64,000 nucleotides of DNA from PCRC01 sp017848435 (GTDB taxonomy: Bacteria; Pseudomonadota; Gammaproteobacteria; Burkholderiales; Burkholderiaceae_C). The stretch spans positions 2,480,001 to 2,544,000 of the forward strand of contig OZ260072.1 of assembly GCA_965284315.1 (NCBI GenBank), written 5' to 3'. The position numbers and the translations under genes are program-made. Every line of letters begins with the position of its first letter. Position 1 is the first letter of the stretch. The notes under the pieces were generated by a model. That model saw only the letters and a program-made list of their open reading frames with translations. It searched no databases and had not been told where the DNA came from. Positions 16,757 to 25,156 of this stretch are shown one piece after another.

Positions 16757-17329
16757 ATGAATGCAACCCATGCAACTTTGGCCACCCTGCTGGTATGCGG
16801 GTTCGGCTTGACCCATGCCGCCGAGACCTATGTTGCCGACCCTGACCACACCTTTGCCAGTTTCGAGTTCAGCCACCTGGGCTACAGCACCCAGCGCAAC
16901 CGTTTCGACACTGTGCGCGCCACCGTGGCGCTGGACCGCGAGAACCGCACGGGTTGGGTGGAGGCCACCATTGCCGTGGCCTCGGTCAGTACCGGCTCTG
17001 CGGCGTTCAACCAGACGCTCCAAGGCCCGTCTTTCTTTGACGCCGCCACGTTTCCCACGATCACCTTCCGCGGCAAGGAACTGGGTTTCGACAAGTTCGA
17101 CCACATCAGCAGCGTGGCCGGTGAACTCACCATCAAGGGCGTGACGCAACCGCTGACGCTGCAGGTCACCCAATTCAAGTGCATGGTCCACCCGCTGCTG
17201 CGCAAAGAGGCATGCGGTGCCAACGCCACCGCCAAAATCAGCCGCAGCACCTTTGGCCTGGGCAAGTTTGCGCCGCTGGTGGGGGATGAAGTGACGCTGC
17301 ACATCGCCATTGAGGCGTTGGTGAAATAG
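16757..17329 (+). CDS. YceI family periplasmic protein
   Basis: Secreted lipocalin-like protein of 190 residues. The signal peptide ends near THAAE; the mature protein begins ETYVADPDHTFASFEFSHLGYS, the YceI signature, and includes FDKFDHISSVAGELTIKGVTQPLTL. YceI proteins bind isoprenoid-type lipids such as octaprenyl compounds; the exact ligand here is unknown. Two cysteines (FKCMVHPLLRKEACGAN) resemble the pair in E. coli YceI-like proteins. The gene is 40 bp after the acyl-CoA dehydrogenase and could be read through from it, then converges on pqqE. Confidence 0.88.
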   Translation: MNATHATLATLLVCGFGLTHAAETYVADPDHTFASFEFSHLGYSTQRNRFDTVRATVALDRENRTGWVEATIAVASVSTGSAAFNQTLQGPSFFDAATFPTITFRGKELGFDKFDHISSVAGELTIKGVTQPLTLQVTQFKCMVHPLLRKEACGANATAKISRSTFGLGKFAPLVGDEVTLHIAIEALVK

Positions 17330-17362
17330 CCAGGCCATCCCGCCCCGCATGCGGTGGCGCGG

Positions 17363-18484
17363 CTATTTTGCGACCGGACTCAGTTTGCGTGAATTGGCCA
17401 CGTCGCGAAACACGATAGGCCGCACCTGCACCGACGGTGCTTCTGCCCGCAACACCGCCTCGGAGACGATGGTGTGGTGCGGGCTCTTGGGGCATACCGG
17501 ATCGGCCGCATTGGCATCGTTGACCAGCGCGTAGGCCTGGCAGCGGCAGCCGCCCAGGTCGCGTTCCTTGTGTTCGCAGCTGGAGCAGGGTTCCTTCATC
17601 CAGCCCGTGCCCCGGTAGCGATTGAAGCCTTCGGATTCGTACCAGATGCTGCGGAGGTCCGACGTGCGCACGTCCGGAAATTCCAGCCCCGGCAGCATGC
17701 GTGCGGTGTGGCAGGGCAGCGCCGCGCCATCGGGCGTGACAGTCAAAAACATGTTGCCCCAGCCGTTGACGCATTTCTTCGGGCTGCCGTCGTGGTAGTC
17801 GGGTGCGACGAAGAAAATGCGCATGCGGTCGCCCAGTTCCAGCCGTTTGGCATGGACCAGCGCTTCCGCGTGTTGCAGCTGCGCACGGGTCGGCAACAGC
17901 TGGTCGCGGTTCTCGAGTGCCCAGGAGTAGTACTGCGTATTGGCGAGCTCAAGGTACTCGGCGCCGAGTTCAACCGCCATGTCGATGATGCGGCCGATGT
18001 GGTCGATGTTCATGCGGTGCATGACCACGTTCATCACCATCGGCCAGCCGTTGGCCTTGATCAGGCCTGCGACCCGCAGCTTGAGGTCAAAGGTCTTGGT
18101 GTGCGAGAGGAAGTCGTTCATCTCGCGGGTCGAGTCCTGGAACGACAGCTGAACGTGGTCCAGCCCCGCTTGCTTGAGCGCGGTGGCGCGTGCCGCCGTC
18201 AGACCCACGCCGGAGGTCAGCAGGTTGGTGTAGTAGCCCAGGCTGCGCGCCTCCGCCACCAGTTCCTCCAGGTCGTCTCTCACCAGCGGCTCGCCACCGG
18301 AAAAACCGCACTGCACCGCGCCCAGCGCACGTGCTTCGCGCAGCACCCGCAGCCAGTCGGCCGTGGACAGTTCTTTGTCGTGCTGCGCGAAATCGACCGG
18401 GTTGTAGCAAAACGCGCAATGCAACGGGCAGCGGTAGGTCAGTTCTGCCAGCAGCCACAGGGGTGGCCCGATGTTGGTACTCAT
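17363..18484 (-). CDS. pqqE: PqqA peptide cyclase (PQQ biosynthesis, radical SAM)
   Basis: Radical-SAM enzyme that links the Glu and Tyr side chains of PqqA by a carbon-carbon bond, the first step in making pyrroloquinoline quinone. The SAM cluster motif is ELTYRCPLHCAFCYNP (CxxxCxxC), followed by QCGFSGGEPLVRDD. The C-terminal SPASM domain has the cluster cysteines in KCVNGWGN, PCHTAR and PCSSCEHKERDLGGCRCQA. About 373 residues, as in the family. The start ATG overlaps the pqqD stop (ATGA); the partner PqqD presents the peptide. It is last gene of pqqABCDE. Confidence 0.95.
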   Translation of the reverse strand: MSTNIGPPLWLLAELTYRCPLHCAFCYNPVDFAQHDKELSTADWLRVLREARALGAVQCGFSGGEPLVRDDLEELVAEARSLGYYTNLLTSGVGLTAARATALKQAGLDHVQLSFQDSTREMNDFLSHTKTFDLKLRVAGLIKANGWPMVMNVVMHRMNIDHIGRIIDMAVELGAEYLELANTQYYSWALENRDQLLPTRAQLQHAEALVHAKRLELGDRMRIFFVAPDYHDGSPKKCVNGWGNMFLTVTPDGAALPCHTARMLPGLEFPDVRTSDLRSIWYESEGFNRYRGTGWMKEPCSSCEHKERDLGGCRCQAYALVNDANAADPVCPKSPHHTIVSEAVLRAEAPSVQVRPIVFRDVANSRKLSPVAK

Positions 18485-18753
18485 GCTTCTTCCACCCATT
18501 TCTGCTGCAGCGCAATGTCGATGAAGGCCAGCACCTCGCCCTGCAGGCCCTGGGCGTTGAACGTGGCTTCAAGTTCGTCAACGATCTCTGCCACCGTCCG
18601 CTGGCCATCGACGCGCTTGAGAATTTCCCCTGCGCTCTGGTTCAGCTTGACCATGCCTTCGGGGTAGAGCAGCACATGGTTCTTCTGCACCTCTTCCCAC
18701 TGCAGGCGGAAACCGCTCCCCATCCGGGGCCGCATCAGCAAGGAGGCGCTCAT
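18481..18753 (-). CDS. pqqD: PQQ biosynthesis peptide chaperone
   Basis: RiPP recognition element of 90 residues that binds the PqqA peptide and delivers it to PqqE. The segment MGSGFRLQWEEVQKNHVLLYPEGM and LNQSAGEILKRVDGQRTV match PqqD (winged-helix fold). The start ATG overlaps the pqqC stop; in-frame sequence upstream lies inside pqqC and was excluded. Order and spacing in the operon fit translational coupling of C, D and E. Confidence 0.94.
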   Translation of the reverse strand: MSASLLMRPRMGSGFRLQWEEVQKNHVLLYPEGMVKLNQSAGEILKRVDGQRTVAEIVDELEATFNAQGLQGEVLAFIDIALQQKWVEEA

Positions 18754-19550
18754 GGGGTGACGCCATAGCGGTTGGCCATCGCGTCGCTCATGGCCCACAG
18801 GATGTCGAGCTTGAGCTGCAGGATGTCGAGCGCGCGTTCCTGCTGCGCCCGGGTCGTGAAATGGTCCAGCGTGATGGCCAGGCCCTGCGCCACGTCGCGC
18901 CGCGCCTGGCTGACACGCTGGCGGAAATACTGCAGGCCACCGCTCTCAATCCAGGGGTAGTGTTCAGGCCAGTTGGCCAGCCGCTGCTTGTGGATTTCGG
19001 GCGCGAACATCTCGGTCAGCGACGAGCAGACCGCCTCTTGCCATGGCGAGCGCCGTGCGAAGTTGATGTAGGCATCGACCGCAAAGCGCATCGCTGGAAC
19101 CACGTGCCGCAGGTCAATGATTTCCTCGCGCGCCAGGCCGGTGGCAATGCCAAGCTGTATCCACGCTTCGGTGCCACCGGCGTCGCGCGTGCCACCAATC
19201 TCGAAACCATCGTGGTCCAGAATGCGCTGGACCCATCCGCGCCGCACGTCGGCGTCGGGGCAGTTCGACAGCACCGCCGCGTCTTTCACGGGAATCGCGA
19301 TCTGGTAGTAAAAGCGGTTGGCCACCCAGCCCCGAATCTGCTCCGGCGTGGCTTTGCCGCTGTTGAGCATGACGTTGAACGGGTGGTGGATATGGTAGGC
19401 CGCGCCCTTGCTGCGCAGTTGCGCTTCAAACTCGTCGCGGCTCCACGCCGGTTCTGTCGGCACCGCCAGCGTGGGTACGAGGGAGGAATCTATGAGAGCG
19501 ATGGTGTGTCTCCGGTGGGTCTGTGCATCACAGGCTGATGGCCATGCCAT
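18750..19550 (-). CDS. pqqC: pyrroloquinoline-quinone synthase
   Basis: Cofactor-free oxidase that closes the second ring and carries out the final oxidation to PQQ. Family hallmarks: YHIHHPFNVMLNSGKAT, ANRFYYQIAIPVKDAA, ILDHDGFEIGGTRDAGG and FAPEIHKQRLANWPEHYPWI. The core starts at about WSRDEFEAQL. The 5' end is uncertain: the ATG at 19550 lies inside pqqB with no ribosome site, the next ATG (19528, formed in TGATG at the pqqB stop) is out of frame and ends after 12 codons, and a good GGAGA (about 19511-19515) stands 6 nt before an in-frame ATC. The real start may be the non-standard ATC near 19503 or the GTG just before the core. Confidence 0.92.
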   Translation of the reverse strand: MAWPSACDAQTHRRHTIALIDSSLVPTLAVPTEPAWSRDEFEAQLRSKGAAYHIHHPFNVMLNSGKATPEQIRGWVANRFYYQIAIPVKDAAVLSNCPDADVRRGWVQRILDHDGFEIGGTRDAGGTEAWIQLGIATGLAREEIIDLRHVVPAMRFAVDAYINFARRSPWQEAVCSSLTEMFAPEIHKQRLANWPEHYPWIESGGLQYFRQRVSQARRDVAQGLAITLDHFTTRAQQERALDILQLKLDILWAMSDAMANRYGVTP

Positions 19551-20442
19551 CGAACGCCACTTCGATGCCGTGCTCGCGCAGCGTCTGCCGCTGCGCCGAG
19601 TCCTCGTCGAGGATGGGGTTGGTGTTGTTGATGTGGATCAGGATGCGGCGCGTGCTGCCGGGCAAGCTGTCCAGCCATTCGACCATGCCGCCCGGGCCGG
19701 ATTGCGGCAGGTGCCCGATGCTGCGCGCCGTTTTGCGGCTGAAGCCGGCCGTGACCATTTCGTCGTCGGTCCAGAAGGTGCCGTCCACCATGACGCAGTC
19801 CACGCTGCGCATGATGGCGTCAATGTGTGGTTCCCGCGCACCCAGGCCGGGCGCGTAGAAAAGGCGCTTGCCGCTGTCCGAAATCAGCGTCAGCCCGATG
19901 TTGTCACCGGGCACCGACTGCTCGCGGTGCGGCGAATAGGGCGCGGCCTTGCTGGCCAGCGGTACCGCCGAGAAGCGCACGCCCGCCACGCCTGCGACGG
20001 CGAATTCCGAGCCATCAAGCGGCAGCGTGTGGCGGTCCACGCCGCAGTAATGCTCGAGCACGCGCAGGATGGGGTTGCCGCGTGTCAGGTCTTCGTAGAC
20101 CGGATCGGCGCACCACAGCGGCAGCGGGCTGCCGCGCTCACGCAGCATGTAGAGACCGGTGGAATGGTCGACCTGGCCGTCCATCAGCACCACCGCCGCA
20201 ATGCCCGAATCGCGCGCCGCGCGGTTGGGCTGCAGCGCAGGCGTGGCACGGATCTGCGTGAGGATGTCGGGCGAGGCATTGAGCAGCGCCCAGTCCTGCC
20301 CGTTGGACGAGACGCAGATCGACGACTGGGTACGGGCCACCGCATTGAGCGTGCCCGCACGCAGGCCGGCACAGTTGTGGCAATTGCAGTTCCACTGGGG
20401 AAAACCACCGCCGGCGGCGGCACCGAGAATCCGGATGTGCAT
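19528..20442 (-). CDS. pqqB: PQQ biosynthesis protein PqqB
   Basis: Metallo-beta-lactamase-fold oxygenase of about 304 residues thought to hydroxylate the cross-linked Glu-Tyr intermediate. The N-terminal zinc site CNCHNC follows LGAAAGGGFPQWN; DGQVDHSTGL and PSDGSE-like active-site loops and LIHINNTNPIL are present. The start ATG (MHIRILG) is favoured because the family starts here; an in-frame extension reaches back to 20496 across the intergenic hairpin and was rejected. It is preceded by the hairpin at 20491-20520 that separates it from pqqA. Confidence 0.94.
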   Translation of the reverse strand: MHIRILGAAAGGGFPQWNCNCHNCAGLRAGTLNAVARTQSSICVSSNGQDWALLNASPDILTQIRATPALQPNRAARDSGIAAVVLMDGQVDHSTGLYMLRERGSPLPLWCADPVYEDLTRGNPILRVLEHYCGVDRHTLPLDGSEFAVAGVAGVRFSAVPLASKAAPYSPHREQSVPGDNIGLTLISDSGKRLFYAPGLGAREPHIDAIMRSVDCVMVDGTFWTDDEMVTAGFSRKTARSIGHLPQSGPGGMVEWLDSLPGSTRRILIHINNTNPILDEDSAQRQTLREHGIEVAFDGMAISL

Positions 20443-20490
20443 GAGGGGAATTACCTGCGCTTGGGGGAAAGGCCCGCCAGGGCCTGCAAG

Positions 20491-20520
20491 CGACAAAGCC
20501 CGCTCGCGCGGGCTTTGTCG
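20491..20520 (-). terminator. hairpin between pqqA and pqqB, probable partial terminator/attenuator
   Basis: Perfect 13-bp inverted repeat CGACAAAGCCCGC / GCGGGCTTTGTCG with a 4-nt loop, 15 bp downstream of the pqqA stop. The upstream AAAG and downstream CTTTGT make it terminator-like, with a short T run. Such a structure would let pqqA transcript exceed pqqBCDE, as is known for other pqq operons. Confidence 0.65.
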
Positions 20521-20535
20521 TTCAAACCGTGCCGA

Positions 20536-20610
20536 TCAACGAGCGGCGACGTACATCGTGATTTCAAAGCCGAAGCGGAAGTCGCTGGCCTTTGGTGTTT
20601 CCCAGATCAT
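20536..20610 (-). CDS. pqqA: PQQ precursor peptide PqqA
   Basis: A 24-residue ribosomal precursor of pyrroloquinoline quinone, too short for usual gene callers. It starts MIWETPKASDFRFG and ends FEITMYVAAR, so the Glu16 and Tyr20 that become PQQ are in the required E-x-x-x-Y spacing, and the length equals the commonest PqqA. The ATG is preceded by a strong AGGAG site (AACAGGAGATTAGGC). PqqE joins Glu16 to Tyr20, after which proteolysis releases the modified pair. It is first gene of the operon; a promoter must lie in the 222-bp region to the divergent peptidase gene. Confidence 0.95.
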   Translation of the reverse strand: MIWETPKASDFRFGFEITMYVAAR

Positions 20611-20831
20611 GCCTAATCTCCTGTTGGTTAAGAACAGAGTGCCGGTAGCACTCCGAAAACGGCGATTGTCCGTTCGAGATGAGCATAAGCGCCCCATCGC
20701 CGCACCACACTGGCCCCAACCCTGAAACCCCCCTCATGATTTTCATGAATCGTCGTTCGTTGCGGCCAAATCCACCCAGCCTCCGCCGTTGGCGTTCGGG
20801 TACGGCACGTGGGCTGATAGCATGCGACCGC

Positions 20832-21809
20832 ATGGTCACCCTGCAAAACCCCCTCCTGGACAGCCCGCACTGTTCTGGCGGGCGGCTGGGCCTGGGGCAT
20901 GGACACACCATGTACTGGCAAGACAGTGGCCCCCGCGGTGGTCTGCCTGTGCTGCTGTTGCATGGCGGGCCGGGCTCCGCCAGTTCTGCGGCCTTGATCC
21001 GGCAGGCCGCAGGCGCTGCTGGCCACCGTGTCATCGCCTTCGACCAGCGCGGCTGCGGCCAAAGCACGCCGCGCGGCCATACCGGTGAGAACACCACAGC
21101 CCACCTCGTGCAGGACATCGAGTCATTGCGCCACCACCTGGGCATCACACGCTGGCTGGTGATGGGGGGGTCTTGGGGCGCAACGCTGGCCCTGGCCTAC
21201 GCCGCCCGCTTTCCGCACGCCGTTTCGGGGCTGCTGCTGCGCGGTCTTTTTGTGCCATCCGAGGCCCAGCTCGCCTGGTTCTTTGGCGGTGCTGCACCGC
21301 ATTTCCCGCAGGCCTGGGCGCGGTTCTCACGCGGCGCGGCCGACACCAGTGCCCCGGGCATGGTGCGCTGGCTGGCGCAGGTGTTCAGCCAGGGGGCGCA
21401 CGAACTGCAGGAACAGGTGACCCACGGCTGGTTGCTCTGGGAGCAATCGCTCGGTGGCACGCCGCCTTTGCCGGCCGTGTCCGGAGAGGCTCTGGCGGCA
21501 GCGATTGACCGCTACCGAATTCAGGCGCACTTTCTCGCCCATGCCTGCTGGCTGGGCCAGCAGGGTCTGCTGCAGGCTGGCGCGCGGACGGGCAGCATCC
21601 CCACCCTTTTTCTGCACGGGCGAAACGACCAGGTGTGCATGGCATCGGCTGCCATCGACGTGCACCGCGCCAGCAACGGCAGCCATTGGCAATGGGTGGA
21701 CGGCGCCGGCCATGACCCGTTTCATCCCGCCATGGCGGCTGCCATGACGGACGCGTTGCGCAGCCACGCCAGCCATGCGGATTTCCGCAGACAGCAGGTG
21801 CTTGCATGA
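20832..21809 (+). CDS. proline iminopeptidase-like alpha/beta hydrolase
   Basis: About 325-residue S33-family peptidase. Motifs: LLHGGPGSAS oxyanion hole, AFDQRGCGQS (TPRG), the nucleophile elbow MGGSWGATLALAYA, LFLHGRNDQVC for the Asp, and GAGHDP for the His. The family releases N-terminal proline. It is divergent from pqqA and overlaps the histidine-kinase gene (ATGA). A role in trimming PqqA is conceivable from the position but is inference; general peptide turnover is the default. The start ATG at 20832 was chosen because upstream sequence reads as non-coding. Confidence 0.85.
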   Translation: MVTLQNPLLDSPHCSGGRLGLGHGHTMYWQDSGPRGGLPVLLLHGGPGSASSAALIRQAAGAAGHRVIAFDQRGCGQSTPRGHTGENTTAHLVQDIESLRHHLGITRWLVMGGSWGATLALAYAARFPHAVSGLLLRGLFVPSEAQLAWFFGGAAPHFPQAWARFSRGAADTSAPGMVRWLAQVFSQGAHELQEQVTHGWLLWEQSLGGTPPLPAVSGEALAAAIDRYRIQAHFLAHACWLGQQGLLQAGARTGSIPTLFLHGRNDQVCMASAAIDVHRASNGSHWQWVDGAGHDPFHPAMAAAMTDALRSHASHADFRRQQVLA

Positions 21810-23155
21810 GCCTGCGGTTGCGCATCAACCTGATCATGCTGGCTGTCATCAGTTCGCTGGTGCTGTCGATGATCGCATTGCAGATCGACGGGTTACGCCG
21901 TTCGGTGCGCGAGGAAGTGGCTGCTGCCAACCTGGTGGCGGCGCAGTTGCTCAACCGCGTGGGCTGGCTCTATGCCATGGAAGGCATGCCGTCGCTGGTG
22001 CGCTTTCTCGACCAGCTCGGGCGGGTAAGGGCCAACGAACTCACCTTGACCAATGCCGATGGCAAGGTGCTGTACCAGTCGCCCGTATCGCACTACAAGC
22101 CCGGGCGGGAAGCACCGCAGTGGTTCCAGGCCGTGCTGCTGCCTGCGTCGGCACGCCAGGTGATTTCGCTGCCGGGCGGCCAGCTGGTGATCGAAGCCAA
22201 CCCGTCGCGGGCCATATTGGATGGCTGGGGCGATCTGCTGCGGCTGACCGCCATTGGCGCCGTCACGCTGCTGCTCATCAACGTGCTGGTGTTCTGGGCC
22301 ATGGGCCGGGCGCTGAAGCCGTTTCAGCAGATTCTGGCTGGGCTGCAGCGCTTGCAGGCTGGTGACTTTTCGGTTTCCTTGCCGCCGTTGCCGGGCAAGG
22401 AGGCTGGCGCCATTGGTGCGGCTTTCAACCGCATGACAGCGGTGCTCAAGGACAACATCGCCTCCCAGCAACGCGCTTTCGAGGCCGAGCGTCGGCTCTC
22501 GGATTCGCGCGAGCTGGCCCGGCTGATTGAAACGCACGTCGAGACCGAGCGCCGCGAAATCGCTCGGGCGCTGCACGACGAGCTTGGCCAGTCGGTCACC
22601 GCCATCCGCAGCCTGGCGATGTCGGTTGTCCGGCGCAGCGAATCCAGCGATGCCCAGACGGCGCAGGCCGCCCGCGTCATCACCGAAGAAGCGGCCCGCC
22701 TGTACGACCACATGCACGGCATGATTCCCAGGCTGGCGCCGATGGCGCTCGATGCGCTGGGGCTGGCCGACGCCATGGGCGACCTGGTTGAACGGGTCCG
22801 CGCCAGCCACCCCCAGGTCCAGCTCGACTTACAGATGCACCACGTTCCCGCCGACCTGAACGAGCCGACCGCGCTGGCCGCCTACCGCGTGGCGCAGGAG
22901 GGCCTGACCAACGCTCTGCGGCACGGCGCTGCCAGCGTGGTGTCGCTGACGCTGGCCGGGCACCCAGACCGGCTGGAGCTTGCTGTCAGGGACAACGGCA
23001 AGGGGCTCGATGGCGACTGGCGCGCTTCCGGCCATTTCGGGCTGCGCTGGTTGAGCGAGCGGGTCGAGGCCCTGGGCGGCACGCTGCGCATCGACAACCT
23101 GGTGCCACATGGGGCGTTGCTGCAGGCGGTGCTGCCGCTGGAGGCCACTGCGTGA
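21806..23155 (+). CDS. sensor histidine kinase, NarL/HisKA_3 type, beside pqq operon
   Basis: Membrane sensor of 449 residues. TM1 at about 5-25, a periplasmic sensor region of about 120 residues (SPVSHYKPGREAPQWF), TM2 at about 147-166, then HAMP (ALKPFQQILAGLQRLQAGDF), a coiled coil, and the HisKA_3 phospho-acceptor His257 in EIARALHDELGQSV. The HATPase domain has AAYRVAQEGLTNALRHG and DNGKGLDG. The start overlaps the peptidase stop and the stop overlaps the response regulator start, so the three genes are one operon. Position suggests control of PQQ production or PQQ-dependent oxidation in response to a periplasmic signal, but this is inference. Confidence 0.88.
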   Translation: MSLRLRINLIMLAVISSLVLSMIALQIDGLRRSVREEVAAANLVAAQLLNRVGWLYAMEGMPSLVRFLDQLGRVRANELTLTNADGKVLYQSPVSHYKPGREAPQWFQAVLLPASARQVISLPGGQLVIEANPSRAILDGWGDLLRLTAIGAVTLLLINVLVFWAMGRALKPFQQILAGLQRLQAGDFSVSLPPLPGKEAGAIGAAFNRMTAVLKDNIASQQRAFEAERRLSDSRELARLIETHVETERREIARALHDELGQSVTAIRSLAMSVVRRSESSDAQTAQAARVITEEAARLYDHMHGMIPRLAPMALDALGLADAMGDLVERVRASHPQVQLDLQMHHVPADLNEPTALAAYRVAQEGLTNALRHGAASVVSLTLAGHPDRLELAVRDNGKGLDGDWRASGHFGLRWLSERVEALGGTLRIDNLVPHGALLQAVLPLEATA

Positions 23156-23781
23156 TCCGCGTGATGCTGGTGGACGACCATGCCATCGTCCGCATGGGGT
23201 TTCGCATGCTGCTGGGTACGCCGGACATCGAGGTCGCGGCCGAAGCCGAGAGTGGCGAGCAGGCCTGCCAGGACTACGCGCAGGTGCGCCCCGATGTCGT
23301 GGTCATTGATCTGTCCATGCCCGGCATGGGCGGCCTGGAAGCCCTGCGCCGGCTGCTGGCGCACGACCCTGCGGCCCGGGTGCTGGTGTTGTCGGCACAC
23401 GAAGCCACCGCCTACCCGCAACGCGCTTTCAAGACCGGCGCGCTGGGGTATTTGTCCAAGCGTGGTGCACCCGAACAGCTGATCGACGCGGTCCGCACCG
23501 TGGCTGCCGGACGCCGCTATGTTGACCCACAGATGGCGCAAAAATTGGCCCTCGCCCAGATCGACGGCGAAGCCAGCCCGGCCGACATGTTGAGCGAACG
23601 CGAGTTCGCGGTGTTCCTGCAACTCGCGCAAGGCTTGTCGGTGGCGCAGATTGCCGACCACCTCAAGCTCGCCGCGAGCACGGTGGGCACGCACCTGTAC
23701 AACGTCAAACAGAAACTCAATGCGTCCAACCAGTCTGAACTGACCCTGATTGCGTTGCGCTGGGGCCTGATCCAGGCCTGA
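23152..23781 (+). CDS. response regulator, NarL/LuxR family
   Basis: Cytoplasmic partner of the preceding kinase, 209 residues with a GTG start overlapping the kinase stop. The receiver domain has the acidic pocket VDDH, phosphorylated Asp53 in VVIDLSMPGMGG, and LSAHE and YLSKRG for the Thr/Ser and Lys positions. The C-terminal GerE/LuxR helix-turn-helix is LSEREFAVFLQLAQGLSVAQI. It binds DNA after phosphorylation; the divergent pqqA promoter is an obvious candidate target. Confidence 0.9.
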   Translation: MIRVMLVDDHAIVRMGFRMLLGTPDIEVAAEAESGEQACQDYAQVRPDVVVIDLSMPGMGGLEALRRLLAHDPAARVLVLSAHEATAYPQRAFKTGALGYLSKRGAPEQLIDAVRTVAAGRRYVDPQMAQKLALAQIDGEASPADMLSEREFAVFLQLAQGLSVAQIADHLKLAASTVGTHLYNVKQKLNASNQSELTLIALRWGLIQA

Positions 23782-23835
23782 CACAGCCGCGCCAGGCCGG
23801 CTGCGCCGCCAGGCAAGTCGGCCCACGTCAGACGC

Positions 23836-23864
23836 AAAAAAGCCTGCGTGGGGCACACGCAGGC
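23836..23864 (-). terminator. rho-independent terminator of ompA
   Basis: Nine-bp stem GCCTGCGTG / CACGCAGGC (23842-23850 and 23856-23864) with a 5-nt loop, followed on the minus strand by six T (23836-23841). It is 25 bp past the ompA stop. Confidence 0.85.
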
Positions 23865-23889
23865 CAAACGGAGAAACGGAGCGGGGTGT

Positions 23890-24927
23890 TTAGTTCACGC
23901 GGCGTTCAATGACGATTTGTTCCACTTCCACGCGGCGGTTGGGTTCCAGGCAGGTGATCAGGTCGGCGCGCTTCTTGTTGTTGCACTCCACAACGGGGTT
24001 GCTTTCGCCTTTGCCTTCGGCATTCAGGCGACCGGACGTGACGCCCTTGCCGACCAGATAGGCCTTGACCGCGTCAGCGCGGCGCTGCGACAGCTTCTGG
24101 TTGTAGGCAGGCGAGCCGAGGCGGTCGGTGTAGCCCACGATGTTGAGCGTTTCAGCGCCACCGGCGCTGACCAGCGTGCTGGCCAACTGGTCGAGCTTGG
24201 GCTGGGGCGAACGCAACTGGGCGCTGTCAAAGCCAAACAGCTCGGTGGCCGAGAGCGTGATGCGCTCGAACTTGGGGGCTGGTGGCGGTGGTGGGGAAAC
24301 CGGCACAGGCACTGGCATCGGTGCGGGGGCCTGGGCCACCGGTGCAGGTGGCGGAACATACTGCGCTTGGCGCACGGGTTGAGGCGCCTTGTCAAAGTAG
24401 TAAGCCAGGCCAATGTTGGCGCTGTCGGTGATGGAGTGGTCGGCGTTGAAAGTGGTGCCACGCAGGTGGGCGGCACTGCGGCGCACGTCGGCCTGCACGA
24501 ACAGGCGCTCGGTCACTGCGGCTTGCACACCAAAACCTGCGCTAATGTATGGCGACGTTTCATTGCTGCCACCAATCTTGTCGCGCTGGGCGCCTGCGCC
24601 CACCAGCACAAACGGGCGCACCGCACCACGGCTCAGCATGTACAGGCCGTCCACGCCTAGGGTGCCCTGTTCGTAACGTGGCGATTGGCCATGGTCACGC
24701 GAGTAGGTGCCGCCGACCTGCATGTCCCACGACGGTGAAACCTGTTTACCGAAGCGCAGGCCAACACCGGGGGCGTTGTGACCGTCGTTGAAGCGGTTGT
24801 CGGGCTTGCTGACGCCAATGCTGGGCATGATGTACCAGGACGGGTTTTGCACGGTTTCGGCATGGGCCACAGCAGTGGCGCCTGCGAAAACCGCCAGGGC
24901 GATGGAAATTTTGCTCAGAGGTGTCAT
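23890..24927 (-). CDS. ompA: OmpA-family outer membrane protein
   Basis: Outer-membrane protein of about 345 residues. Signal peptide to AVAHA; an N-terminal eight-strand beta barrel (about 25-190) with conserved LGVDGLYMLSRGAVRPFVLV-type strands split across the sequence; a proline-rich hinge (PPPAPVAQAPAPMPVPVP, about 205-235); then the periplasmic OmpA domain with FGFDSAQL and the peptidoglycan-binding region VGYTDRLGSPAYNQKLSQRR and CLEPNRRVEVE. It anchors the envelope to peptidoglycan. Start chosen at the ATG after AAGGAT. It has its own terminator. Confidence 0.92.
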   Translation of the reverse strand: MTPLSKISIALAVFAGATAVAHAETVQNPSWYIMPSIGVSKPDNRFNDGHNAPGVGLRFGKQVSPSWDMQVGGTYSRDHGQSPRYEQGTLGVDGLYMLSRGAVRPFVLVGAGAQRDKIGGSNETSPYISAGFGVQAAVTERLFVQADVRRSAAHLRGTTFNADHSITDSANIGLAYYFDKAPQPVRQAQYVPPPAPVAQAPAPMPVPVPVSPPPPPAPKFERITLSATELFGFDSAQLRSPQPKLDQLASTLVSAGGAETLNIVGYTDRLGSPAYNQKLSQRRADAVKAYLVGKGVTSGRLNAEGKGESNPVVECNNKKRADLITCLEPNRRVEVEQIVIERRVN

Positions 24928-25156
24928 TGGGGAAATCCTTGTTGTAGGTGGTGCGGTTGGCATGGTCACGGCATTGCGGCGCGCTGCCGAATGCCTGAAT
25001 GCAGTGTCGGCGGCAGGAGCAGCACAACCAATCAGGCATGCGCCCGACTGGTTGTGGGCCTTGTCCTACCGCCGCAGGTTGGGCGAAGTGGCCTGGTTCG
25101 TGTAAATTGGTGCGGTTCGGCACACCCGTGCCAACGCCATTTCACCGGAGCATTCC

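Noticed and set aside
15448..16785. Upstream in-frame extension of the thiolase gene
   Set aside because: It is antisense to the acyl-CoA dehydrogenase and the thiolase family starts at 15447.
19490..19528. A 12-codon frame starting in the pqqB stop (TGATG)
   Set aside because: Too short and without similarity; noted only because it shows the start problem of pqqC.
20734..20748. TCATGA-TTT-TCATGA dyad upstream of the peptidase gene
   Set aside because: Short and self-complementary halves occur by chance; could be an operator but there is no support beyond its position.
25023..25056. Hairpin CACAACCA / TGGTTGTG upstream of ompA and the CHRD gene
   Set aside because: An 8-bp stem with an 18-nt loop is weak; it may be part of a 5' leader but cannot be called a riboswitch or terminator.
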